64,000 nt of DNA from Bacteroidaceae bacterium. Its GTDB lineage: Bacteria; Bacteroidota; Bacteroidia; Bacteroidales; Bacteroidaceae. Numbering within the stretch: the stretch's first letter is position 1; every line of letters starts with the position of its first letter. Location: contig JAKSJB010000003.1 in the NCBI GenBank assembly GCA_024398475.1, positions 84,287 to 148,286 on the forward strand, written 5' to 3'. Both the position numbers and the translations under genes were made by a program. Positions 32,247 through 43,071 of this stretch are shown in pieces. Below the pieces are notes generated by a model. It ran no database searches and had not been told where the DNA came from. It saw only the letters and a program-made list of their open reading frames with translations.

Positions 32247-34667
32247 TCAATTTTTGTTCTCCATACGGTTTACGGTATCTTTTCCGGCTCCTGTGCCTTT
32301 ATACTTGCTCGGTGAGGCATTGAAACTGTAGCGGAGGGTTATTCCCAGACAATGGCGGCTAAACTGCGAATGCTGCTTGATAAGGTAATAGCCGCAATCC
32401 ATTTCTATGTCCTGCGTTGAGCATTGGAACACGTCTCCGAGTGTGGCACGGAGTGTGAGTGCATCGTTCTTCAGCCAACTTTTCTGTACTACAAGGCTGA
32501 GGTTTGCCGAAGTTGATGTCATTCGGAAGTTCATCACATCGCCACGGGTCATGATATTCATGTTGCATTCCAGTTGCCATGAGTGTTTCAGACGGAAGGC
32601 ATTGTTGAGGTCGAAGAAGAATATCGGTTTGCGGTAATGTACGTCGCGCGTTCCTGATTCTTCACGTGGATCGACAAGGGTGTTGGTGACAAAGAACTTC
32701 TGTATTCCTGCCGTCCAGTTGGGTGAATATACTCCCCATGTAGGTGTTGCTGTAAGGAATGCTGCAAAGTTGCGCAGCGGAATATCCAGATTTATGTTCT
32801 TCTGCAATATCATGCCGTTGTCGTTGTAAAGATATGACCATTGAGTCAGCGTATTTTTCCGACGTTCATAAGCAATGTAGAGATTGAGCCATTTCCAGCG
32901 GACGTTGGCGCTTACTTCCGAAGCATAGGAGTTCTTCAGTTTCGAATCACCTTGTACGAGAGTGTAGGAATTAATGTAAATCATGGATTCATCCATCATG
33001 TCATAATTTGGACGTTCAGTCTTTACACCGTAACTGAGTGATGCCTGCCAACTGCCGAACTGGCGCGACCATGAGATGGACGGAAAGATATCATCCGCGC
33101 TGCGCGACATTGAACCATCGGCATTCAGCAAATCCTTATAGTCGAAGTCTATGTGTTCGTAACGCAATCCCGCACTAATGTTTCCGATTGTGGGAATCTG
33201 GCAGGCATATTCAAGAAATGCTGCTATGTTGTCCTCGCTGACATCTGCCTTGGTTGCAGGCAACGATACTCCCTGGATTTGATACCCGGTCTTTCGGGTG
33301 ACGAAACTCATCTCTGTTCCTGCCTGTAAGATTCCTTTCCATACGGGATAACTCAGTATGAGTTTGTCGGCTATCATGCGGTTTTCGATGTTGGTGACGG
33401 AATTCATCGTAGAGATGGTTTTATCTGCTATTTCCTCGATGTCATCATTTGTATTTGTCTTATTGCTTACAAAATCTACGTTGAGGTCTATCCCGAGTTT
33501 ACCTGCTTTTCCGTTGTAATAGGCATTCCCTTCCCAATTGTATGGTTGGGAGTCATTCATGTACTGATGGGATTGGGAATGTTCTTCTGCCAAAGGGTTT
33601 TCTCTGTCCTGGTTATACATGAGCATGTCTGTTCCAATCCATGCTTCGGTTCCCGTCTTCAGACGGTCATGGCGTTCTACGCGCATACCTATGGAATGGT
33701 TGTCGTTTATCTGCCAGTTGAATCCCAAATTATAGTTCATTCCCCGTCCTTTCCAGTCATTTCGGAGATAGTTTTCCTGTTCTATGGTAGCGAGTTTGCC
33801 ATCCTTTTTCAGATAACTCCACTGGATGGGTTTGCTGTCGTTGACGCTGCTGTATTCCCAGTATTGAGCCATACCGAATACGTCGAAAGACTTGTAGCGA
33901 TAGCGCAGATTTAGTGTTGTACCGGGATTGGCATATCCGTACCGGAGGTCCTGATTGTTGGAAGCAATGATGTCGTAACCTAATCCTACTCCTTGCTGGC
34001 GTATGGTCTTTATGCGCACGACTGACGTTATTGTTGCGTCATACTGTGCTCCGGGATTGGTTATCACTTCCACTTCCTTGATTTCCTCACTCCGAAGTCG
34101 TTTCAGTTCATCAAGATCCTGTACCTTGCGTCCGTTGATATAGAACAGGGGCTTGCCTCTTCCCAATACTTCCAGGTCATCGCCCCGCTGTGCCATTCCT
34201 GGTACCTTGCTGAGCATTTCACTTGCGGAGCCCGACTGTCCCAGGACTGTTCCTTCGATTTCCGTTACCATGGAATTGCCTGTCAACTTGGTCTTTGGAT
34301 GCTGTCCCTTGACCGTAACCTCGCCCAACATCCGGAGTTCTTCATTGAGTTGTATCTCACCCTTGAAGTCATGAAGCCCGACGTATTTAGTAGTGTAGCC
34401 TACACTTGAGACTTTAAGCACTCCTTCCGTGGCGGTTGTAGTCATGCTGAACGCTCCGTTCATGTCGCTTGTCGTTCCTTGCTGGAATGCCGAATCCGGA
34501 ACAGAAAGCAATACTATGTTGACGAATTCGACAGCGCTACCTTTGCCGTCAACAATCTTTCCCTTTATTTCATTGTTCGGTACCTGTGCCATCATAGGTA
34601 CTATACCTGCCTGCACCAACATCTGCAAGCCGAACAATATGCAATACTTGTAATTAGTTCTTTTCAT
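32247..34667 (-). CDS. TonB-dependent receptor-like outer-membrane protein (OMP_b-brl_3)
   Basis: 806 residues from MKRTNYKYCILF; the 37 codons open upstream lack a signal peptide and are not used. Signal peptide (about 1-26), then a carboxypeptidase-regulatory-like domain (IKGKIVDGKGSAVEFVNIVL, residues 32-110), a plug region (EVTVKGQHPKTKLTG, ASEMLSKVPGMAQRG, LFYINGRKV) and a long beta-barrel. These are seen in Bacteroidetes receptors lacking a SusD partner. It probably transports or senses a ligand at the outer membrane. No SusD, anti-sigma or uptake gene is adjacent, so the ligand is unknown. Confidence 0.88.
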   Translation of the reverse strand: MKRTNYKYCILFGLQMLVQAGIVPMMAQVPNNEIKGKIVDGKGSAVEFVNIVLLSVPDSAFQQGTTSDMNGAFSMTTTATEGVLKVSSVGYTTKYVGLHDFKGEIQLNEELRMLGEVTVKGQHPKTKLTGNSMVTEIEGTVLGQSGSASEMLSKVPGMAQRGDDLEVLGRGKPLFYINGRKVQDLDELKRLRSEEIKEVEVITNPGAQYDATITSVVRIKTIRQQGVGLGYDIIASNNQDLRYGYANPGTTLNLRYRYKSFDVFGMAQYWEYSSVNDSKPIQWSYLKKDGKLATIEQENYLRNDWKGRGMNYNLGFNWQINDNHSIGMRVERHDRLKTGTEAWIGTDMLMYNQDRENPLAEEHSQSHQYMNDSQPYNWEGNAYYNGKAGKLGIDLNVDFVSNKTNTNDDIEEIADKTISTMNSVTNIENRMIADKLILSYPVWKGILQAGTEMSFVTRKTGYQIQGVSLPATKADVSEDNIAAFLEYACQIPTIGNISAGLRYEHIDFDYKDLLNADGSMSRSADDIFPSISWSRQFGSWQASLSYGVKTERPNYDMMDESMIYINSYTLVQGDSKLKNSYASEVSANVRWKWLNLYIAYERRKNTLTQWSYLYNDNGMILQKNINLDIPLRNFAAFLTATPTWGVYSPNWTAGIQKFFVTNTLVDPREESGTRDVHYRKPIFFFDLNNAFRLKHSWQLECNMNIMTRGDVMNFRMTSTSANLSLVVQKSWLKNDALTLRATLGDVFQCSTQDIEMDCGYYLIKQHSQFSRHCLGITLRYSFNASPSKYKGTGAGKDTVNRMENKN

Positions 34668-34859
34668 TCTTTTCTGTTTATATATGTGCGTGCTTTTTGG
34701 GCATGGGTATGGCTGGAATCCATTCTCTTGAGAGATTGAAATCCTTCTGAAACCTTCTGCAGTCAGGGCATAGTCCATCCGTTCCCTCGTTCCGGATACT
34801 AAGGGATGCTTATTATTTCACGCAAAAAAAGTAAATGTAATTTCAGTAGTTAAGTAGTT

Positions 34860-35030
34860 TTGGAGTTAAAGGCTTTTTGGAGTCAACGAGTCAACAAGTC
34901 AACGAGTTTTTCGAGTTTTCGAGCCGTTAGCCTTTTGCGTTTGCGTAGCCCACAGGGCGTTGCGTTTGCGTTTCTCCTGACTACTTTTCTACTAAAAGTT
35001 GAGTCCAGCGAAACTCTTGAATATGATATT
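34860..35030. repeat. Intergenic repeat mosaic (8-bp units, GTTTGCGT units, shared tail)
   Basis: Contains three AGTCAACG-type octamers (34881-34906), TCGAGTTTTCGAG, paired GCGTTTGCGT units, and the block TCCTGACTACTTTTCTACTA that recurs at 37822-37841. The rest of the 366-bp gap between receptor and PspC genes holds no ORF. Confidence 0.75.
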
Positions 35031-35033
35031 ACG

Positions 35034-36911
35034 TCAATCTACCTTTTCCAGTTTGAAATCTGTAGCAGACAACCATTCCACATGTGCCTTATGACCTGTG
35101 AACTTCTTGTCTGAACTGATGCCGTAACGTACAATATCGCCTTCATGAATCTGGATATTTTCTATCTTGACGAAACTCCATCCGTAGCCATTGCCATAGT
35201 TGGCATCTGTCACACTATTGATGAATGACGAGTCGGGACGTTCTTCTTCAGGCATCTTCTTGAACTGTTCAATTATCTGCTGACCGGTATTTCCGTAATC
35301 AGGAACTGCTGCAAGATGTTTGGATATGGAATCTCCGTTTTCTGTGGTAAGATAGACATACACTCCGTAACTGCCTCTGCAACAACGTGCTGCTGCTGTA
35401 AGGCAATATGTTCCAGGAGTCAGGAGTGAGTCGGTCTTTTCTGCCTGATAGATAAGATTCTGAATAGTACTGTAAGCATTGAGGTATCTTTCAAAGTTAT
35501 CACCAGTATAGTACTCTCCTGTATCGGTTATACGGTCGCTGCAGTTCTCGTTCCTAATCAGTTTCCAGCCTTCCTGCTCAAAATACGCCCAGTCCTCATC
35601 ATCAATGACTACTCCGTCATGTGTGTGGCTCTCCTCCCATTCTGCATATTCTCGCTTACCGCGTTCTTCCTTTATCTCACCATATTCGCCTATAAGCAGA
35701 GTACTGAAGATTATTGCAACTATCAAGGATATGAAGAATACTATTACCCAAATGATGCGCTGCTGGACGGACATTGGCTTTATCTTCCTGAACAGGCATA
35801 ATGCCGAATGAACGTAACAATATACTGGAATGAAACCTATTATCATCAGAAGTGCAAACAATATCCATGCCTGAGGGGCTTGATTTTGCATGAGGGTAAC
35901 AAAATCTGCATCTACGTAGTCATGGGAACCTACCATGAACAGACATGCAAATATTATCAGGACTATCATCATCATCACGAAAGCCATTGCAAAGAAGAAA
36001 CCTATGATGTGGACAATGACGTTGAGGATGGTTCCAAGTGTATCCATGAAACTGTCACCACTGTTTGAACGATTGGCTGACTTCTTGTATTCATACGTAT
36101 AATTGCCTGAAGATGATGTTGCCTTGGAAACGTTTTCTTCGGACTTCTGAGTATATGTGTCTGCCTGCTGACTGATTTCATCGGCAAGGTTCTTTGGATT
36201 TACGTCCTTACCCTTCATCTTGAGCATATCTGCCGGAGTCTTGACTGCAGGGGCTACGAGTGCTGTTACGAGATATGCAACAACAGGAAGGAAATGTATT
36301 ATGAAGTTCAAAAGGAAATTCAGCGGAAAAAACGGAATGGCAAAATGGAAAACTCCGAAGATGTTATTATCAAAGGCATTGCCGGTATATATATGGAATA
36401 GCTTACAAAATACAAAACTCGTCAGAAACCATATGAACACAAGTGCCACAAAGCCCAATCGCCAAAGTGTTGCTGAACCACCGAAATACTGTGAGGCTCC
36501 TGATAGAACGCCAAACAACACTTGATCGTTCTTGTTCAGGAAATATCGCTTGGCATTCCTTGACTGACTGCCTGAATATGATGCTGACTGCTGTGAGTTC
36601 TTGTTTTCCTTATCTTCATTCTTTGCATTGACGGACTGTTCTTCTCCATCTGAAGCAAAATCCTCAGGATTTCCAATCTGCTGCATTATCTGCTGCACAT
36701 TCTCTATCGTAATGGCTTCTACTCCTGCTGCATTAAGTTCATTGAACAGTTCGGATATACGTGCTTCTATATCAGCAACTATTTCATTACCGCCTTCCTG
36801 ACGATTGAAACATTCACGTAATGATACTAAATATGTATTCAGCAAATCATACGCATCCTGGTCAATGTGATACAACTGACCATTTAAGTTTATTGTGATA
36901 TTCTGTTTCAT
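35034..36911 (-). CDS. PspC-domain membrane protein
   Basis: 625 residues. Residues 1-90 are a short soluble domain typical of Bacteroidetes PspC proteins (YDLLNTYLVSLRECFNRQEG, DIEARISELFNEL, IGNPEDF); residues about 117-170 are the PspC domain (RYFLNKNDQVLFGVLSGASQ). Several membrane helices follow, then a periplasmic C-terminal domain rich in Tyr and charged residues. It is thought to guard envelope stability. Downstream of and presumably controlled by the PadR regulator. Confidence 0.88.
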   Translation of the reverse strand: MKQNITINLNGQLYHIDQDAYDLLNTYLVSLRECFNRQEGGNEIVADIEARISELFNELNAAGVEAITIENVQQIMQQIGNPEDFASDGEEQSVNAKNEDKENKNSQQSASYSGSQSRNAKRYFLNKNDQVLFGVLSGASQYFGGSATLWRLGFVALVFIWFLTSFVFCKLFHIYTGNAFDNNIFGVFHFAIPFFPLNFLLNFIIHFLPVVAYLVTALVAPAVKTPADMLKMKGKDVNPKNLADEISQQADTYTQKSEENVSKATSSSGNYTYEYKKSANRSNSGDSFMDTLGTILNVIVHIIGFFFAMAFVMMMIVLIIFACLFMVGSHDYVDADFVTLMQNQAPQAWILFALLMIIGFIPVYCYVHSALCLFRKIKPMSVQQRIIWVIVFFISLIVAIIFSTLLIGEYGEIKEERGKREYAEWEESHTHDGVVIDDEDWAYFEQEGWKLIRNENCSDRITDTGEYYTGDNFERYLNAYSTIQNLIYQAEKTDSLLTPGTYCLTAAARCCRGSYGVYVYLTTENGDSISKHLAAVPDYGNTGQQIIEQFKKMPEEERPDSSFINSVTDANYGNGYGWSFVKIENIQIHEGDIVRYGISSDKKFTGHKAHVEWLSATDFKLEKVD

Positions 36912-37041
36912 TTGTTACAATCTTTTTAATCTGTTGATACTAACTGATTTTTCTCTTATCTGCTTTTCTATGTTTATTGAATTTTTCTGCGGTCATTTCA
37001 ACAAGTTCCCGATTTTATGGTATATAACCGCAATCGGTATT

Positions 37042-37362
37042 CTACTTGAGGTGATGAACTGTGTTTTCAAGTTCTTCCCATGCTGAATCCAACTGACTCA
37101 GCAATTCACGACCTTCATCTGTAAGAACATAATATTTACGAGGCGGTCCCTGGGTACTTTCCTGCCATTCGTACGAGAGTACTCCGTCATTCTTCAGACG
37201 GGTAAGAAGTGGATACAATGTACCTTCCACAACAAGTAGATTTGCTTCTTTCAACTGTTGGATAATGTCAGAAGCATAAGCAGATTTTCTGCTGAGCAGC
37301 AACATTATGCAATACTCAAGCATTCCTTTTCGCATTTGCGATTTTGCATTATCGACGTTCAT
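37042..37362 (-). CDS. PadR-family transcriptional regulator
   Basis: 106 residues. Winged-helix sequence KGMLEYCIMLLLSRKSAYAS, then DIIQQLKEANLLVVEGTLYP and LLTRLKNDGVLSYEW, followed by PPRKYYVLTDEGRELL, is the PadR signature, with a short C-terminal dimerisation helix. It most likely represses its own operon with the PspC gene 130 bp downstream, a pairing common in Bacteroidetes. A palindromic site overlaps the promoter just upstream. Confidence 0.93.
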   Translation of the reverse strand: MNVDNAKSQMRKGMLEYCIMLLLSRKSAYASDIIQQLKEANLLVVEGTLYPLLTRLKNDGVLSYEWQESTQGPPRKYYVLTDEGRELLSQLDSAWEELENTVHHLK

Positions 37363-37391
37363 ATTATACGGGTTTTACAGTTTTTCGGGTG

Positions 37392-37434
37392 CAAAGGTAT
37401 GCAAAATATTAGTACCTTGCAATACATAGTACTA
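37392..37434 (-). promoter_or_regulatory. padR-pspC promoter with overlapping palindromic operator
   Basis: Reverse strand: TTG (37420-37422), 20 bp, TACCTTTG (37392-37399), then about 29 bp to the PadR ATG. The palindrome TAGTAC-N13-GTACTA (37410-37434) covers the -33 element. PadR proteins bind such interrupted palindromes, so this is a good candidate for autorepression. Confidence 0.72.
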
Positions 37435-37490
37435 GATTATTTTCACGTTTTAACTACTTTTAACAATTAAGCGAGGTAACACCTTATAAT

Positions 37491-37529
37491 AAAAAAGACT
37501 CATTGACAGCATAATACCATCAATGAGTC
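37491..37529 (-). terminator. Terminator of the fumarate reductase operon
   Basis: Perfect 10-bp stem GACTCATTGA/TCAATGAGTC with a 13-nt loop and TTTTTTATT on the reverse strand. It lies 350 bp beyond the frdB stop, so the transcript would include the repeat-rich stretch 37540-37870 as 3' untranslated RNA. Confidence 0.8.
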
Positions 37530-37539
37530 ATATAAATAA

Positions 37540-37870
37540 TGATTCAACTTTCGCAAGTTCCAACTTGCTCAGTTATTTCAGTAGGTCAGTAGATTTGGAG
37601 TTAAGGGAGTTAAGTATTTTAATGCCATTAGCCGTTAGCCATTAGCCATTGGCTTTTCAGCGACTACTTTTCACTAAGCCTGCGACACTCCTCTGGAGCG
37701 ATAAACCTTTAAGCCTACGGCACTCCTTTGTGAAGATAAATCTTCTGTCTTCGCAATCAAAGATACTCAATCTCACCTTTTCACATTAAAGTCTATCAGC
37801 CTTTTTACTGTTTCCTGACTACTTTTCTACTAAAAAGTGATGCCCTGTGAAACTTGTAAATATTAATTAA
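37540..37870. repeat. Intergenic repeat mosaic
   Basis: From left: TTCAACTTTCGC and CAGTAG-type words shared with 45860-45900, GCCATTA/GCCGTTA heptamers (37622-37655), a block GCCTACGGCACTCCTTTG through CAATCAAAGATACTCAATCT (about 37712-37772) that recurs inverted at 63835-63896, and TCCTGACTACTTTTCTACTA shared with 34974. No ORF of significance. Confidence 0.8.
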
Positions 37871-37879
37871 GGCTATTGC

Positions 37880-38638
37880 TTAATCAGCAAGTTTTGCCTT
37901 AATGAATTCGCGGTTGAGTCGAGCAATGTTTGCAATAGTTTCGCACTTAGGACAAACGGCTTCACAAGCACGGGTGTTTGTACAGTTTCCGAATCCGAGT
38001 TCATCCATCTTTGCAACCATTGCCTTAGCACGCTTTGCTGCTTCTGGACGTCCCTGTGGAAGAAGTGCCAACTGGCTGACCTTACTTGAAACAAAGAGCA
38101 TGGCAGATCCGTTCTTACATGCTGCTACGCAGGCACCACAACCAATACAACTTGCGCAATCCATTGCTTCATCTGCATCCTGCTTTGGGATAAGGATTGA
38201 GTTTGCATCCTGAGGAGCACCTGTACGAACTGTTGTGTAACCTCCTGCCTGAATAATCTTGTCGAATGCTGTACGGTCAACCATACAGTCCTTGATTACA
38301 GGGAAACCAGCGCTACGCCAAGGTTCAATAGTGATTGTGTCACCATCCTTGAAACGACGCATATAGAGTTGGCAGGTAGTTGCGCCACGTTCGGTCTTAC
38401 CATGAGGAGTACCATTGATATAGAGTGAGCACATACCGCAGATACCTTCGCGGCAGTCATGGTCGAATACGAATGGTTCCTTTCCTTCCTCGATGAGTTG
38501 TTCGTTGAGAATATCAAGCATCTCAAGGAAAGATGTATCGTCTGGAATATCCTTCATCTGACGACTTTCAAAATGACCCTTATCCTTAGGACCATTCTGC
38601 TTCCAATATTTTATTGTGAATGATAAATTCTTAGCCAT
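37880..38638 (-). CDS. frdB: Fumarate reductase/succinate dehydrogenase iron-sulfur subunit
   Basis: 252 residues. The 2Fe-2S ligands are in [10 protein letters not shown] (Cys62, 67, 70) and Cys89; [14 protein letters not shown] (161-174) and the later [13 protein letters not shown] (219-229) supply the 4Fe-4S and 3Fe-4S clusters. It carries electrons between the quinone-reactive cytochrome b and the flavoprotein on the cytoplasmic face of the inner membrane. Five bases after frdA. In anaerobic Bacteroidales the complex works mainly as a fumarate reductase on the route to succinate and propionate. Confidence 0.96.
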   Translation of the reverse strand: MAKNLSFTIKYWKQNGPKDKGHFESRQMKDIPDDTSFLEMLDILNEQLIEEGKEPFVFDHDCREGICGMCSLYINGTPHGKTERGATTCQLYMRRFKDGDTITIEPWRSAGFPVIKDCMVDRTAFDKIIQAGGYTTVRTGAPQDANSILIPKQDADEAMDCASCIGCGACVAACKNGSAMLFVSSKVSQLALLPQGRPEAAKRAKAMVAKMDELGFGNCTNTRACEAVCPKCETIANIARLNREFIKAKLAD

Positions 38639-38643
38639 AATGA

Positions 38644-40623
38644 TTAATTCTTATAGTTACGTGTTTGTACCTTGATTGCTTCATATTCGAGAGGTTCCTT
38701 GATGAGGCTTGGTTCCTTTTCGTCAGAACCCTGATACTCCCAGCAACCTACATAGAAGAAGTTCTCGTCGTCGCGCTTAGCCTCACCTTCTTCTGTCTGA
38801 TATTCCTCACGGAAGTGACCTCCACAGCTTTCGTTACGGCTGAGTGCATCGTAAGCAATGAGTTTACCCATAGTAAGGAAGTCATCAAGATGAACAGCCT
38901 TGTCGAGTTCAATGTTAAGTCCGTCACGTTCACCTGGAATGAAGAGGTTGGTATCAAATTCCTTGCGGAGTTCTTCTATCTTCTTAATACCTTCCTTCAA
39001 ACCTTCTGCTGTACGTCCCATACCGATATATTCCCAACAGATGTGACCGAGTTCCTTGTGGATAGAATCAACAGAACGCTTACCCTTAATATTGAGGAGT
39101 TTCTGGATACGAGCCTCAACAGCCTTTTCTGCTTCGTCAAATTCTGGCATGTCAACTGAGAGACGAGGCCAAATTGACTGATCGGCAAGATAGTTCTGAA
39201 TTGTATAAGGAAGTACGAAGTAACCATCTGCAAGACCCTGCATAAGTGCAGATGCTCCAAGACGGTTAGCGCCGTGATCTGAGAAATTACATTCACCGAT
39301 TGCGAACAATCCAGGAATTGAAGTCTGTAGTTCGTAATCTACCCAGATACCACCCATTGTGTAGTGGATAGCAGGGAATATCATCATTGGCTTGTAGTAA
39401 TCAAGACCACCAACAGTCTTGACCTTCTCACCTGGGTTTACGTCTGTGATTTCTTCATACATGTCGAAGAGGTTGCCATAACGCTGACGTACAACGTCAA
39501 TACCGAGACGCTGGATTGATTCTGAGAAATCAAGGAACACAGCAAGACCTGTGTTGTTTACACCGAAGCCCTTATCGCAACGTTCCTTGGCTGCACGGCT
39601 GGCAACGTCACGTGGAACGAGGTTTCCGAATGCAGGATAACGACGTTCAAGATAGTAGTCACGGTCTTCTTCCGGAATATCCCATCCTTGTTTTGTACCT
39701 GCCTGAAGTGCCTTGGCATCCTCAAGTTTCTTTGGTACCCAGATACGGCCATCGTTACGAAGTGACTCTGACATCAAAGTAAGTTTTGACTGCTTGTCAC
39801 CATGTACTGGAATACATGTTGGGTGAATCTGAACGTAAGATGGGTTAGCAAAATATGCTCCCTTACGATAGCAAGACATTGCAGCAGAACAGTTACATCC
39901 CATTGCATTTGTTGAAAGGAAGTATGTGTTTCCGTAACCACCGGTTGCGATTACTACTGCGTTTGCAGTAAAACGTTCAAGTTTACCTGTTACAAGGTTC
40001 TTTGCAATAATACCACGAGCCTTACCGTCAATGATTACGACATCAAGCATTTCGTAGCGGGTGTAAAGTTTTACCTTACCTGCCTGAACCTGTGCAGAAA
40101 GTGCGCTGTAAGCACCGAGGAGAAGTTGCTGACCTGTCTGACCCTTTGCATAGAAAGTACGGCTTACCTGTGCTCCACCGAAAGAACGGTTTGCAAGTGT
40201 ACCGCCGTATTCACGTGCGAAAGGAACACCTTGAGCAACACATTGGTCGATGATTGAGTTGCTGACTTCGGCAAGACGGTAAACGTTTGCTTCACGTGCA
40301 CGATAGTCACCACCCTTTACTGTATCATAGAAAAGACGGTAAACAGAGTCACCATCATTCTGATAGTTCTTTGCTGCATTAATACCACCCTGTGCTGCAA
40401 TTGAGTGAGCACGACGTGGAGAATCCTGAATACAGAAGTTCAGGACGTTGAAACCCATTTCACCGAGACTTGCTGCTGCACTTGCACCTGCAAGACCTGT
40501 TCCTACAACGATGACATCGAGTTTCAGCTTATTCTTTGGATTGACCAAACGCTGATGAGCCTTATAGTTGCTCCATTTCTCTGCAACTGGTCCTTCTGGA
40601 ATTCTTGAATTTATTGTTGACAT
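38644..40623 (-). CDS. frdA: Fumarate reductase/succinate dehydrogenase flavoprotein subunit
   Basis: 659 residues. FAD-binding [20 protein letters not shown] (36-55), [16 protein letters not shown] with the His that covalently holds FAD (about His73), and active-site stretches near HPTCIPVHG and [17 protein letters not shown]. It reduces fumarate to succinate, or the reverse. The middle gene of the C-A-B operon. Codon use and reading-frame quality suggest strong expression. Confidence 0.96.
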   Translation of the reverse strand: MSTINSRIPEGPVAEKWSNYKAHQRLVNPKNKLKLDVIVVGTGLAGASAAASLGEMGFNVLNFCIQDSPRRAHSIAAQGGINAAKNYQNDGDSVYRLFYDTVKGGDYRAREANVYRLAEVSNSIIDQCVAQGVPFAREYGGTLANRSFGGAQVSRTFYAKGQTGQQLLLGAYSALSAQVQAGKVKLYTRYEMLDVVIIDGKARGIIAKNLVTGKLERFTANAVVIATGGYGNTYFLSTNAMGCNCSAAMSCYRKGAYFANPSYVQIHPTCIPVHGDKQSKLTLMSESLRNDGRIWVPKKLEDAKALQAGTKQGWDIPEEDRDYYLERRYPAFGNLVPRDVASRAAKERCDKGFGVNNTGLAVFLDFSESIQRLGIDVVRQRYGNLFDMYEEITDVNPGEKVKTVGGLDYYKPMMIFPAIHYTMGGIWVDYELQTSIPGLFAIGECNFSDHGANRLGASALMQGLADGYFVLPYTIQNYLADQSIWPRLSVDMPEFDEAEKAVEARIQKLLNIKGKRSVDSIHKELGHICWEYIGMGRTAEGLKEGIKKIEELRKEFDTNLFIPGERDGLNIELDKAVHLDDFLTMGKLIAYDALSRNESCGGHFREEYQTEEGEAKRDDENFFYVGCWEYQGSDEKEPSLIKEPLEYEAIKVQTRNYKN

Positions 40624-40674
40624 AGTGTAATTTACTATTTGACAATTTACTATTTCTGTTTATTGAATCACTTA

Positions 40675-41382
40675 TTACATTGCGAATGGAACAACCTTTC
40701 CGCTGGCACCACCGAGACAGTCAGGGCAGATTGCGAAAGCAAGAGCAACGATGAGGAACAATGCCATAACGATTGTAGCCCAGATGCTGCCGATGAGTTT
40801 CCAACGCTTGAACCAGATGTGACCACTCCAACCAAGAGTCTGGATTGCTGACCAGAATCCATGAGTGAGATGGAACCAGATTGCTACCAACCAAATAACA
40901 TAGATAGCCACGAATACTGGGTTGGAGAATGTCATCTTAATCCAATTGAAACCGTCTGTAGCAGAGATTGCGTTCTGAACCTCTGCAATTTCTGCAAACA
41001 TCATGTTGTACCAGAAATTGAAAAGGTGGAGCAAAAGACCAAGAACAACAATGATACCAAGTACCAACATGTTCTGACTTGCCCATTCAACCTTACCTGG
41101 CTTTTCAGTAACATAGTACTTGTTGTTACCACGAGCCTTACGGTTTTGGAATGTAAGAATAAATGCATACACGATGTGAATTGCTACAAGGGCTGCAAGT
41201 CCGCAAGTAGCGGCGATTGCATACCAGTTGGAACCAAGCAATGCACAAATCTGATTGTATGCGTCTGCACTTAAAAGAGCAACTACGTTCATGCAACCAT
41301 GAAACGTTAGGAAGAGTACAAGGGCAATACCTGTCACAGACATAATTACCTTTCTTCCGATTGATGATTTAAATAACCACAT
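40675..41382 (-). CDS. frdC: Fumarate reductase/succinate dehydrogenase cytochrome b subunit
   Basis: 235 residues with five membrane helices, the fused single-subunit anchor found in Wolinella-type enzymes. Helix I has GIALVLFLTFHGCMNVVALL with a heme His, helix II AALVAIHIVYAFIL, helix III LLLHLFNFWYNMMF, helix IV IWLVAIWFHLTHGFWSAIQT. It holds two b hemes and reacts with menaquinol. First gene of the operon; frdA begins 51 bp downstream. Confidence 0.94.
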   Translation of the reverse strand: MWLFKSSIGRKVIMSVTGIALVLFLTFHGCMNVVALLSADAYNQICALLGSNWYAIAATCGLAALVAIHIVYAFILTFQNRKARGNNKYYVTEKPGKVEWASQNMLVLGIIVVLGLLLHLFNFWYNMMFAEIAEVQNAISATDGFNWIKMTFSNPVFVAIYVIWLVAIWFHLTHGFWSAIQTLGWSGHIWFKRWKLIGSIWATIVMALFLIVALAFAICPDCLGGASGKVVPFAM

Positions 41383-41452
41383 AATGATTTGATTTGTTTG
41401 TTATTGAATTGTTTTTATAGTTATTATTCGCTCCTAAATATTTTTCAATTTG

Positions 41453-41484
41453 CAAAAATAATGTATTTTTATGAATGTAGCAAA
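41453..41484 (-). promoter_or_regulatory. Promoter of the frdCAB operon
   Basis: Reverse strand: TTTG, 20 bp, TATTTTTG, with about 70 bp to the frdC ATG. Confidence 0.7.
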
Positions 41485-41582
41485 TACTATTACCACTTTT
41501 CGCCTACAATACCTATAAATGTAACTACCAAAGGGTATTTACACATTCAGGAACCATGCAAAAAGCAAACTTGGCTTTACAC

Positions 41583-41616
41583 AAAAAAGACGGTTGGCAA
41601 AAAAATGCCAACCGTC
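41583..41616 (-). terminator. Terminator of tyrS
   Basis: Perfect 11-bp stem GACGGTTGGCA/TGCCAACCGTC with a T-rich loop and TTTTTTGTG on the reverse strand, 40 bp after the tyrS stop. Confidence 0.88.
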
Positions 41617-41656
41617 AATATCTGTATCATTTTCATGTTTTTTCCAACTGAAGAAA

Positions 41657-42952
41657 TCAATTGAACGTAATGAGGAAATAATTTTTCTTTCCTTTCTGTA
41701 CCAGCAGATACTTGTCATCAATAAGGTCTGCAACTGTCACAGTCTGATCAAAAGCAGCAAGTTTTTCCTTGTTCACGCTTACTCCCCCACCTTGTGTGAG
41801 TTTACGCATCTCACCCTTTGAAGGGAAGATAGGAGCATGTTCTGTGGTGAGATCAACCATCTTGACTCCTTCATTGATCAAGTCACGTGAAAGTTCATAA
41901 TGAGGTACACCGTCGAACACATCAAGAAGTGTCTGTTCGTCAAGTTTGAGCAATGCCTCCTTTGTTGCTTTGCCGAAAAGTATCTGTGACGCTTCAACTG
42001 CCATATTGTAGTCTTCTTCAGAATGAACCATAATGGTCAGTTCACGTGCTAGACGCTTCTGCAGAGGGCGCTGTCCGGGATCAGCATCCTGTTCAGCAAT
42101 AAGACGGTCAATTTCGTCCTTTTCAAGTGATGTGAAAATCTTGATGTAGCGTTTTGCATCCTCGTCACTTGTATTCATCCAGAACTGATAGAATACATAA
42201 GGAGAAGTATAGTCGCGGTTAAGCCATATATTTCCCTTTTCTGTCTTTCCGAACTTTGTACCATCGGCTTTTGTCACAAGTGGACAAGTCAGAGCAAAAC
42301 ATTCGTTTCCGTTTGTACGGCGAATCAATTCGCTGCCGGTCGTGATATTTCCCCATTGGTCGGCTCCACCAAGTTGGAGTTTGCAGTTCTTGTGTTCGTT
42401 GAGGTACAGGAAGTCATAACCTTGAAGCAACTGATACGTAAATTCCGTGAAACTTAAGCCGTCACGTGCTTCACCGTTAAGTCGTTTCTGAACCGACTCC
42501 TTTGCCATCATGTAGTTTACGGTTATGTGCTTGCCAATATCACGTGCAAAATCCAGGAAGGTGAAATCCTTCATCCAGTCATAATTGTTCACGAGTTCTG
42601 CACGGTTAGGAGCATCACTGTCAAAGTCAAGGAACTTGGAAAGTTGAGCCTTGATGCACTCTACGTTATGGCGGAGAGTTGCCTCGTCCAGCAAGTTACG
42701 TTCCTGACTCTTTCCTGAAGGATCGCCAATCATACCTGTAGCACCACCAATCAGCGCTAATGGCTTGTGGCCACAACGCTGGAAATGTCTAAGCATCATA
42801 ACACCGCAAAGGTGACCGATGTGGAGAGAATCAGCAGTTGGGTCTATTCCCAAATATGCAGTCACCTGTTCTTTCTCGAGCAATTCCTTTGTGCCTGGCA
42901 TCATGGTGTGAATCATGCCACGCCACTCGAGTTCTTCTACGAAATTCTTCAT
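41657..42952 (-). CDS. tyrS: Tyrosyl-tRNA synthetase
   Basis: 431 residues from [10 protein letters not shown], the typical length; 42 upstream in-frame codons would begin beyond the promoter. The class I HIGH motif is LHIGHLCG (44-47) and the KMSKS-like loop is [10 protein letters not shown]. Tyr-binding [12 protein letters not shown] and [19 protein letters not shown] are present, with an S4-like C-terminal domain ([10 protein letters not shown]). It charges tRNA-Tyr. A single gene with its own promoter and terminator. Confidence 0.96.
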   Translation of the reverse strand: MKNFVEELEWRGMIHTMMPGTKELLEKEQVTAYLGIDPTADSLHIGHLCGVMMLRHFQRCGHKPLALIGGATGMIGDPSGKSQERNLLDEATLRHNVECIKAQLSKFLDFDSDAPNRAELVNNYDWMKDFTFLDFARDIGKHITVNYMMAKESVQKRLNGEARDGLSFTEFTYQLLQGYDFLYLNEHKNCKLQLGGADQWGNITTGSELIRRTNGNECFALTCPLVTKADGTKFGKTEKGNIWLNRDYTSPYVFYQFWMNTSDEDAKRYIKIFTSLEKDEIDRLIAEQDADPGQRPLQKRLARELTIMVHSEEDYNMAVEASQILFGKATKEALLKLDEQTLLDVFDGVPHYELSRDLINEGVKMVDLTTEHAPIFPSKGEMRKLTQGGGVSVNKEKLAAFDQTVTVADLIDDKYLLVQKGKKNYFLITFN

Positions 42953-43041
42953 TTCTATATTTTTATTCTGATTTATATTCAGTTTCAAGTGCGCTGATAC
43001 CCAAACGGTAAAAATATGTTTAGATACCACGAATCCGGGTG

Positions 43042-43071
43042 CAAAGTTACGAAATAATTCAAAATAAACAA
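43042..43071 (-). promoter_or_regulatory. Promoter of tyrS
   Basis: Reverse strand TTG, exactly 19 bp, TAACTTTG. The predicted 5' untranslated region is about 85 nt, without a recognisable T-box. Confidence 0.85.

Noticed and set aside
42953..43040. T-box riboswitch before tyrS
   Set aside because: The leader is about 85 nt, lacks the T-box sequence and a specifier stem, and T-boxes are not usual in Bacteroidetes.
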